NCBI GenBank assembly: GCA_902491415.1
Contig: CABUHP010000127.1
Location: 1 to 5,578 of the forward strand
DNA: 5,578 nt
Direction: 5' to 3'
Source of the DNA: an uncultured Collinsella sp.
GTDB lineage: Bacteria; Actinomycetota; Coriobacteriia; Coriobacteriales; Coriobacteriaceae
Shown: piece by piece, positions 1-4,981 of the stretch
How positions within the stretch are numbered: position 1 is the first letter of the stretch
Layout of the letters: every line of letters begins with the position of its first letter
Made by a program: the position numbers and the translations under genes
The notes under the pieces: generated by a model
Database searches by the model: none
What the model was told of the DNA's origin: nothing
What the model saw: only the letters and a program-made list of their open reading frames with translations

Positions 1-216
1 AGCGATCAGCTCGTTGACCACGTCGTCGTCAAAGGTGCAGCGACCGTCAAGCTTGCCACACTGGCCGCAACCGATGCAATCGCGAATGGGCTTGGCGCCC
101 AGCTGAAACACCTCGGTATCAATGCCTTCGGCGTTGAGCTGCTCGGCAACCTCGGCGAGTGCGCGGGCGGTGTTGCCGTTTGCCTTGGGGCTACCGTTGA
201 CTAAAAGAACCTTCAT
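1..216 (-). CDS. Iron-sulfur flavoprotein-like / NADPH-dependent FMN reductase family protein (5' part only)
   Basis: The first 72 codons are present; the rest lies beyond the left edge of the window. The protein begins MKVLLVNGSPKANGNT, a first beta strand followed by the GSPxxxGNT loop that holds the FMN phosphate in flavodoxin-fold reductases. Residues 47-60 carry Cys47, Cys50, Cys53 and Cys60 (CxxCxxC, then six residues, then C). This fits the compact CX2CX2CX4-7C motif that binds a 4Fe-4S cluster in archaeal and bacterial iron-sulfur flavoproteins. The expected role is cytoplasmic electron transfer or quinone/nitro/flavin reduction; the substrate cannot be told. The ATG at 216 is supported by an AGAGGGAG ribosome binding site at 230-223, six bases upstream. 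It lies 74 bases downstream of the diguanylate cyclase gene in the same direction, but it appears to have its own promoter. Many flavodoxin-family reductases have similar cysteines without a proven cluster, so the family is sure and the cluster is inferred. Confidence 0.88.
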   Translation of the reverse strand, partial: MKVLLVNGSPKANGNTARALAEVAEQLNAEGIDTEVFQLGAKPIRDCIGCGQCGKLDGRCTFDDDVVNELIA

Positions 217-225
217 CACAAACTC

Positions 226-253
226 CCTCTGCTTTCGGTGACTTCTGCAGAGG
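226..253 (-). repeat. Inverted repeat overlapping the ribosome binding site of the flavoprotein gene
   Basis: Two perfect 7-base arms (CCTCTGC at 226-232 and GCAGAGG at 247-253) are separated by 14 bases. The arm nearest the gene contains most of the AGAGGGAG ribosome binding site. In RNA it could form a hairpin hiding that site; in DNA it could be an operator, since it sits just downstream of a candidate -10 element. The structure is seen directly; its function is inferred. Confidence 0.45.
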
Positions 254-262
254 ATTATCGCA
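254..262 (-). promoter_or_regulatory. Candidate extended -10 promoter element for the flavoprotein gene
   Basis: Read leftward, 262-254 gives TGC followed by GATAAT. This is a TGn extended -10 motif with five of six matches to TATAAT. No good -35 box is seen upstream, where the sequence is a GC-rich run, as is common for extended -10 promoters. Transcription would start near 247, inside the adjacent inverted repeat, leaving a leader of about 30 bases. Confidence 0.4.
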
Positions 263-290
263 CGATGGGGGAGGCGGCGCGGGCGCGGCG

Positions 291-1820
291 TTAATCCAGT
301 TTGGTACCTGGCACCTGCACGGCTTTCCCGAGCAACGCTTTGAGCTCGTTCAAAATGGAAACGGGCTGACGGTCGACGCCGTCCAGATGGAGCGTGGCCA
401 CGCGAATGGGCGGCTGATATTCAAGCGAGCCGATGAGCACAGGAGAACCCAGGAACCGTTCGATGTCGCTTGCGATCTCGTCGATCGCCTCGGGGCCGAG
501 CTCATCGAAGAGTGCCACGAACATCGGCCCCGTCGAGCGGAACAGGCGGCCCTTGCCGCGCGAACAATCCATGAGGCAGGCGGCGCTTTCGGCGAGCACG
601 CGGTCGCCTGCATCGAATCCAAAGCGGGCATTGACCTCGGCGATATCGTCGACCTTAATGGCAATAAAGCCTGCCTCGTGCGGCACGTGGCGCATCTCTC
701 CAATAGCGTTGACCAGTGCGTGGACATCGCCCAGGCCCGTTACCGAGTCGGTCGTATCCGCTAGGCTTCGGTTGACGATAATGCCCACATACATGCTGGG
801 CTCGGTATCGGTGCCGTCCAAGCGGTAGCCCGTGCAGTCGCAAAGCACGTACGTTCCGGTGGCATCCATTACGCGATACTGCATGTAGTGGAAGTGCCAC
901 GTGCTGTTTATTACCATGTCGAGCTCGGCGCGTACGTTGTCGCGGTCCTCGGGATGAACGCGGGCGAGCCACATGTCGAGTGAGTTAAAAGGGTGCTGGG
1001 AGGGCAGGTCAAAATCGCGCACGGCGTTAACCGACCATTGCGATTCGCCCGTATCGAGATTGAGGATAAAGGGATAGCGCGTCTCGGAGCTCAGGGAGAT
1101 CGCTTGGAACACCCGGTCGTTGCAGGGAAGCTGATCGACGATTGGGCGTTGCGGCGCGTCATCGTCTTTCGGTTGCTGCACACGATGCATAAGCTTATAG
1201 CGATACATCTTGCGATCGGCATCCATCGTCATCTGGCGACGCGTGTCGCCGGCAAGTGGATCGACGCGCGAGCAGCCAAAGCTAAAGCTGCCGATCATGG
1301 GCGCCTTGCCACCTGAGCTCGCCTCGATCAGCCCGGCACGTACCTGCTCCAAGCGCTGCTCGAGTTCAGTCTCGTTTGCGGAGAGCGAGATAAGCACAAA
1401 CTCGTCTCCACCGATACGGAACAGCATCTCATCGTGCTCCATGGTTTCGGAGAGCGTGCGGCAGATGCCCAGAATATAGCGATTGCCTTCGGCGTGGCCA
1501 AACCTATCATTGCAATGTTTGAGATGGTCGATGTCAATATAGGCGCAGGTGAAGGGGTCGCCTTTGCGCCAGAGTTGCTCGACGTGACGGTCGAATCCGT
1601 TGCGGTTGCCCAAGTTGGTGAGCGGATCGATATAGGCGTTGCGCTCAAGCAGCTGGCGCTCTTGTTGCAGGATGGCATGCGTCTTTTGCAGTTGCTCGCC
1701 AACGGCGCGTAGCTCAGCAGGCAGCGCGGCAACATCGAGTTCAGCGGTCGAGACGCCGTTCGCAAGTCGCTGAAGATAGGCAATAATCGATTGCTCGCCC
1801 AGGCGATACGACTCGTTCAT
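291..1820 (-). CDS. Diguanylate cyclase-like protein: GGDEF - PAS - degenerate GGDEF
   Basis: This 509-residue protein has no signal peptide or membrane segment and so is predicted cytoplasmic. Residues 1-60 are mostly helical, ending in a probable coiled-coil signalling helix (about 36-60). A GGDEF domain (about 61-215) has an intact GGDEF signature at 137-141 and metal-site aspartates at D96/D139, so it should condense two GTP into a cyclic dinucleotide. A PAS domain of PAS_3 type (about 236-352) has the typical W...VHPEDR stretch and the YRVMDATGTYVLC strands. A second GGDEF-fold domain (about 356-500) keeps the DSVTGLG entry motif but has TGPMF (430-434) in place of GGDEF and Lys389 at the first metal Asp, so it is surely non-catalytic and may be a ligand-binding or dimer domain. 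The RxxD inhibitory site is absent (E129, E132). Asn113 replaces the usual guanine-contacting Asp in GHxxGD. A start at TTG 1847 is possible, but ATG 1820 sits 9 bases after an AAGGAGG ribosome binding site and is preferred. The protein is a paralogue of the upstream 905-residue protein. Confidence 0.95.
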   Translation of the reverse strand: MNESYRLGEQSIIAYLQRLANGVSTAELDVAALPAELRAVGEQLQKTHAILQQERQLLERNAYIDPLTNLGNRNGFDRHVEQLWRKGDPFTCAYIDIDHLKHCNDRFGHAEGNRYILGICRTLSETMEHDEMLFRIGGDEFVLISLSANETELEQRLEQVRAGLIEASSGGKAPMIGSFSFGCSRVDPLAGDTRRQMTMDADRKMYRYKLMHRVQQPKDDDAPQRPIVDQLPCNDRVFQAISLSSETRYPFILNLDTGESQWSVNAVRDFDLPSQHPFNSLDMWLARVHPEDRDNVRAELDMVINSTWHFHYMQYRVMDATGTYVLCDCTGYRLDGTDTEPSMYVGIIVNRSLADTTDSVTGLGDVHALVNAIGEMRHVPHEAGFIAIKVDDIAEVNARFGFDAGDRVLAESAACLMDCSRGKGRLFRSTGPMFVALFDELGPEAIDEIASDIERFLGSPVLIGSLEYQPPIRVATLHLDGVDRQPVSILNELKALLGKAVQVPGTKLD

Positions 1821-1828
1821 GATGGATA

Positions 1829-1836
1829 ACCTCCTT
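1829..1836 (-). promoter_or_regulatory. Strong ribosome binding site fixing the start of the 509-residue cyclase
   Basis: Read leftward, 1836-1829 is AAGGAGGT, a near-perfect complement to the 16S rRNA 3' end, about 9 bases before ATG 1820. It lies inside the longer reading frame that begins at TTG 1847, which argues against that upstream start. Confidence 0.85.
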
Positions 1837-1855
1837 GGGCGGAACAACGGTTTGT

Positions 1856-1861
1856 ATCATA
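1856..1861 (-). promoter_or_regulatory. Candidate -10 element for the 509-residue cyclase gene
   Basis: Read leftward, 1861-1856 is TATGAT, five of six matches to TATAAT. It overlaps the left end of the 13-bp inverted repeat. No convincing -35 box is found 16-18 bases upstream (CCCAAT at 17), so the call is weak. A start near 1849 would give a leader of about 29 bases carrying the strong ribosome binding site. Confidence 0.25.
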
Positions 1862-1889
1862 TCCCCAATTCGGTTTGAATTGGGGATAT
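1859..1889. repeat. Perfect 13-bp inverted repeat between the two c-di-GMP genes
   Basis: The arms ATATCCCCAATTC (1859-1871) and GAATTGGGGATAT (1877-1889) are perfectly complementary with a 5-base spacer. In leftward RNA this is a stable 13-bp stem with an AAACC loop. No run of U follows it on either strand, so it is not a textbook intrinsic terminator. It could be a U-less terminator or attenuator in the gap between the genes, an mRNA stabiliser, or a dyad operator over the candidate -10 element at 1856-1861. The structure is certain; its role is open. Confidence 0.75.
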
Positions 1890-1901
1890 AAGTTAGCTAA
1901 T

Positions 1902-1917
1902 GGAGACAAATGTCCCC
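1902..1917. repeat. Small imperfect hairpin (GGAGACA-AA-TGTCCCC)
   Basis: Arms at 1902-1908 and 1911-1917 pair over seven positions in leftward RNA, with one G-U pair and a two-base centre. It lies 30-46 bases after the stop codon of the 905-residue gene. An 8-base palindrome (TTAGCTAA, 1893-1900) follows it. It may be part of a 3'-end structure for the upstream gene or a REP-like dispersed element; one window cannot distinguish these. Confidence 0.35.
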
Positions 1918-1947
1918 TTCGACGGTGGCGTTTTGCGCGCGAGCGTA

Positions 1948-4665
1948 TCAGTTGTTATTGCCGCCATCGAGCAATGCCTCAAAATCCTTCGCCGGCATGG
2001 GGCGGTAGTAGAGGAAGCCCTGAGCGTAGCGGGCGCCCATTTGTCGTAGCATGTTTGCCTGCTCATTTGTCTCGACGCCTTCGACCACGACGGGCAGATG
2101 GAGCGACTGCGCCATTTCGAGCATCGATGAAATGATTTGTGTGCTGCGGCCTTGATCGCGGTCGGTGGGCACAAAGGTGCGGTCGAGCTTGATGACGTCG
2201 ACGTTGACGTTCTTGAGCATCGCGAGCGTGGACTGACCGGTGCCAAAATCGTCCATATAGGTCGAGAAGCCGCGGGTGTGCAGATCTGCGGTCAACTTAT
2301 CCACGGCCTCGGATTCTCCCGTATAAGCCGTCTCGGTGATCTCGATACGCATGAGCTCGGGCGGTAGGTTGTATTGGGCGGCGAGCGCCCCCATATGTTC
2401 GGCAACGTCGCAGGCAAGGATATCCACGCGCGACACATTAAGCGAGACCGGAACCACGCGAAGGCGGCGATCGAGACGCTCGCGAAGCCACGAGGCGACA
2501 CCCTGCCAAATGTACTTGTCGAGCGTCACTACAAAGCCGCTTTCCTCGAGTGCGGGGATAAACGTTGCGGGCGAAATGAGAGAGCCGTCCTTGTCAATCC
2601 AGCGGGTGAGTGCTTCGGCGCCAATAATCTCGCCGGTTTCCATATCGACCTGGGGCTGAAGATAGTACGTGATGCGACCATTTGACAGCGCGTACTGGAA
2701 TTCGGTCAGCGTGCGGTGGAACACGACTTCGCGCTCGTACTCCGCGGGGCGGAAAATGGCAATGCGCTCCTTAAAGTCGTTTTTTGCGCGTCGATTGGTA
2801 AACATGGCCTTTGCCTGTGCATCGATGGTGATTTCCTCATTGGAGTCGATGGGGTAAACGCCCATGGACGGCCAGAAACCTACGCCGTCATCATGCCTGG
2901 CTACTGCCTCGCGAACGCGGTTGTAGATTTGATGGACGGTGATGTGCTTAAAGGGGATGAGTACGCAAAAGTCATCTTGGCCCCAGTACCCTGCGACGCC
3001 CATATCGGCATTCTCGATGTCCTTGAGGACTGTGCCCACATCGGCGAGTACGCGGTCGCCCTCGGCCTGGCCGTGCCATTCATTAAACAGGCGCATGTGG
3101 CCCATGTCGACCGTGGCGATGCACCAGGTACCGTTGCGCCTTGCCTCGAGAAATGCGTTGGCGCGCCGCATAAACTCGCTGGGTCGATAGAGGCCCGTGA
3201 GCGAGTCGATACGTTCGGCCATGGCGCTTTTGCGCTCCGCCTCGGGTATGGGGAGGCTGTCGTTGGGAACAAGCCCGCCGGCCGTGCGAAGGCGACGGTC
3301 GAGTTCGCCTAAAACGGCGGTCGCTTGATGGGTTAAGCGTTCGTAAAAGGCCGGGACGACAAGGCAGACGGGAGTAATGGTGTCGCCCGCGATTTGAACA
3401 GGAGCGAAAACGGCATCTTTAAGGCGGCGGGTCAGTTGCTCGAATACCTCGTGGTCCAAATCGTTGCTGAGCACGACGAACTGGACGCTTCGCGAACGGT
3501 AGACCCGGCTTCTGCCGCGGGTGATCGACAGCATGCGGCCTGCGTATTCGGCAAGCATGTTGTCGACAGCCTCGGCCCCGTAGAGCTCGTTGAGATTCGC
3601 CGTGCCACGAATGCGCACCGCTATAAGCCCCGTCTCGCAACGGTCGCGACGGCAGGCATCGATGGCGTTGGCCAACATGCGCTGCGTTCCGAGGCCTGTA
3701 GCGGCGTCGACGGTCTCGGCGAGTGAGTGGTTGACAAGTTCGCCGACATAGAGTGAGGGGGCATTTCCGTCGCCGTCGATGCGAAACCCGCGAGCACGGC
3801 AGAGAACGTAGTCACCCGCGGCATTGCGCATGCGGTACTGCATGACGCGGCGGTGTTTGGAGCCGTTAAAGATCTGGTTGATGTCGTTGGCGTAGGCCTC
3901 GAGGTCATCGGGATGGACGCGCGTCTTCCAGAAATCGCGGCAGCTGTCTATGTGCTCCGAAGGAAGACCAAGATCGCGCAAGGCACCTTGCGACCAAAGG
4001 GTGCGGTCCTTGTCCAAGTTCTCGATAAAGAAATAACGGCCTTCGTTGAGCATCGAAAAGGCGTCGAAAATACGGTCGCTTATTTCGAAGTCATCGGTGT
4101 GGACTTGCGCGATATTACGTCGATCAAGATGTATGGCATGACGTAGCTTGTAGTCGTACATGCGATGGTCGGCATCGAGTGTCATGCGATTGGAGGCTTC
4201 GCCCAGGGCGGGGTCGGCGTGTGCCACTCCGTAGCTAAACGAGTGGGGCATCTCGGAATCGTTGTTTTTGAGCAGGATCGTTCGGCAGTGTTCCAGACGT
4301 TCGGCGAGGTCGTCCTCGGTCGCAATCGTAGATAGGATGGCAAACTCGTCGCCGCCTATGCGAAACGCCGCCTCGTCCACTTTCATATACAGTTTGAGAT
4401 AGAGGCTTACCTGCAAGATGTAGCGGTTGCCCTCGTCATGCCCAAAGACGTCGTTGCAGTGCTTAAGGTTATCGATATCGATAAACGCCATGGTCACGGG
4501 CAGTTCCTGTTCCCAGAGTTCCTCCAAGGAACGGGCAAAGCCACCGCGGTTGCCGAGCCCGGTGAGCTGGTCGGTAAAGGCCGTCCTAATCAGATCATCC
4601 TGGCGCTCGAGAAGGTCACGGATGGTCTTTTCGAGCGTTTCGGTGTAATTGCTGACAGTATCCAT
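1948..4665 (-). CDS. Bifunctional c-di-GMP enzyme: GGDEF - PAS - degenerate GGDEF - degenerate GGDEF - EAL
   Basis: This 905-residue protein is predicted cytoplasmic, with no membrane segment. After a short helix (about 5-28), GGDEF domain 1 (29-185) has an intact GGDEF at 104-108 and D63/D65. A PAS_3-type domain (about 197-314) follows. GGDEF-like domain 2 (about 318-465) has RSVQF (392-396) for GGDEF and Arg351 at the first metal Asp. GGDEF-like domain 3 (about 485-640) has GQDDF (562-566) and keeps Asp520. The EAL domain (about 648-900) has every catalytic residue visible: E684 in EAL, N743, E775, D805-D806 in DDFGTG, K826, E862, E865 and Q882. It should therefore hydrolyse c-di-GMP to pGpG, while domain 1 should synthesise cyclic dinucleotide. 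The RxxD inhibitory site is absent (K95, E98), and Asn80 stands where GHxxGD has Asp. ATG 4665 is the earliest possible start because an in-frame TAG lies two codons upstream; the ribosome binding site before it is weak. The net activity in the cell cannot be predicted from sequence. Confidence 0.96.
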   Translation of the reverse strand: MDTVSNYTETLEKTIRDLLERQDDLIRTAFTDQLTGLGNRGGFARSLEELWEQELPVTMAFIDIDNLKHCNDVFGHDEGNRYILQVSLYLKLYMKVDEAAFRIGGDEFAILSTIATEDDLAERLEHCRTILLKNNDSEMPHSFSYGVAHADPALGEASNRMTLDADHRMYDYKLRHAIHLDRRNIAQVHTDDFEISDRIFDAFSMLNEGRYFFIENLDKDRTLWSQGALRDLGLPSEHIDSCRDFWKTRVHPDDLEAYANDINQIFNGSKHRRVMQYRMRNAAGDYVLCRARGFRIDGDGNAPSLYVGELVNHSLAETVDAATGLGTQRMLANAIDACRRDRCETGLIAVRIRGTANLNELYGAEAVDNMLAEYAGRMLSITRGRSRVYRSRSVQFVVLSNDLDHEVFEQLTRRLKDAVFAPVQIAGDTITPVCLVVPAFYERLTHQATAVLGELDRRLRTAGGLVPNDSLPIPEAERKSAMAERIDSLTGLYRPSEFMRRANAFLEARRNGTWCIATVDMGHMRLFNEWHGQAEGDRVLADVGTVLKDIENADMGVAGYWGQDDFCVLIPFKHITVHQIYNRVREAVARHDDGVGFWPSMGVYPIDSNEEITIDAQAKAMFTNRRAKNDFKERIAIFRPAEYEREVVFHRTLTEFQYALSNGRITYYLQPQVDMETGEIIGAEALTRWIDKDGSLISPATFIPALEESGFVVTLDKYIWQGVASWLRERLDRRLRVVPVSLNVSRVDILACDVAEHMGALAAQYNLPPELMRIEITETAYTGESEAVDKLTADLHTRGFSTYMDDFGTGQSTLAMLKNVNVDVIKLDRTFVPTDRDQGRSTQIISSMLEMAQSLHLPVVVEGVETNEQANMLRQMGARYAQGFLYYRPMPAKDFEALLDGGNNN

Positions 4666-4720
4666 GTTCTAAGTGGCTTTCTGAGGTCGGGGCGGATTGC
4701 GTCGGGCGAGCTCGTTGTGC

Positions 4721-4750
4721 ACACGCGTTGCTGCTCAACACTTTGCGTGT
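4721..4750 (-). other. Hairpin in the presumed 5' leader of the EAL/GGDEF gene
   Basis: ACACGC (4721-4726) pairs with GCGTGT (4745-4750). Inside it GTTG (4727-4730) pairs with CAAC (4736-4739) around a 5-base loop, with a 5-base bulge (4740-4744) on one side. In leftward RNA it lies about 55-85 bases before the start codon. It may be a leader regulatory structure, but ten pairs with a bulge can occur by chance. Confidence 0.3.
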
Positions 4751-4814
4751 ATCCAGGCCCCCGCCTTGCTGCGTTTATTTGTCGGTTAGCGTTCGCTGTT
4801 GATAACTGCTGAGT

Positions 4815-4832
4815 AGTATAAACATCAGTATA
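4815..4832 (-). promoter_or_regulatory. Two tandem TATACT -10-like hexamers for the EAL/GGDEF gene
   Basis: Read leftward, TATACT occurs at 4832-4827 and again at 4820-4815, 12 bases apart; each matches TATAAT at five of six positions. No good -35 box stands 16-18 bases upstream of either. If used, the leader before ATG 4665 would be about 140-155 bases, long enough to hold the hairpin at 4721-4750. Confidence 0.35.
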
Positions 4833-4931
4833 GGATTGTATATGGGCGTCCATGTTGCGGGCGGTTATTATTCGCCAAACGGTAGCGCGACGATGCGATG
4901 TTCGATGAAAATGCGACTGGGACGGTATATG

Positions 4932-4959
4932 TTGACGGGTATACTTGTTCCGTTTTAAC
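4932..4959 (+). promoter_or_regulatory. Candidate promoter of the patatin-like gene
   Basis: TTGACG (4932-4937, five of six matches to TTGACA) is followed after 16 bases by TTTAAC (4954-4959, four of six to TATAAT). This would start transcription close to the ribosome binding site at 4970. An alternative -10 is TATACT at 4940-4945, with no clear -35 box but a more usual leader of about 30 bases. The two cannot be separated by eye. Confidence 0.35.
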
Positions 4960-4981
4960 ACGCAGAAACGGAGGTGGTCGC

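Larger units (their letters stand above)
4666..4981. other. Divergent intergenic region between the EAL/GGDEF gene and the patatin gene
   Basis: These 316 bases separate two genes that point away from each other, so promoters for both are expected here. No convincing small gene was found, and short open frames crossing it have no ribosome binding site or family resemblance. It is more AT-rich than the genes between about 4800 and 4960. It contains two leftward TATACT hexamers, one rightward promoter candidate and a hairpin in the presumed leader of the leftward gene. No RNA gene or known riboswitch class was recognised. Confidence 0.7.

Noticed and set aside
1821..1847. Upstream TTG start (1847) adding nine residues to the 509-residue cyclase.
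   Set aside because: The strong AAGGAGG site lies downstream of TTG 1847 and is well spaced for ATG 1820; the extra residues (MFRPRRLSI) have no counterpart in the paralogue.
1848..1947. Textbook Rho-independent terminator between the two GGDEF genes.
   Set aside because: The 13-bp hairpin is perfect but has no U-run after it on either strand, and the stem has AT-rich ends. It was kept as an inverted repeat of unknown role.
2298..2306. DnaA-box-like TTATCCACG in the EAL coding region, and a TTATCAACA-like site at 4797-4805.
   Set aside because: These are single, isolated sites far apart, with no cluster or AT-rich unwinding region, so they are not evidence of an origin.
2716..3312. A 198-codon rightward open frame inside the EAL/GGDEF gene.
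   Set aside because: It is a frame opposite a clearly coding sequence with intact domains; it has no recognisable motif and reflects codon bias in high-GC coding DNA.
4666..4815. Possible c-di-GMP (GEMM) riboswitch in the leader of the EAL/GGDEF gene, suggested by ACGCAAAG and GGGGCCTGG on the - strand.
   Set aside because: The conserved GCAAACC segment, GAAA tetraloop stem and the following GACGCAAAGCC core are not present in the right order. The match is fragmentary; a covariance-model search would settle it.
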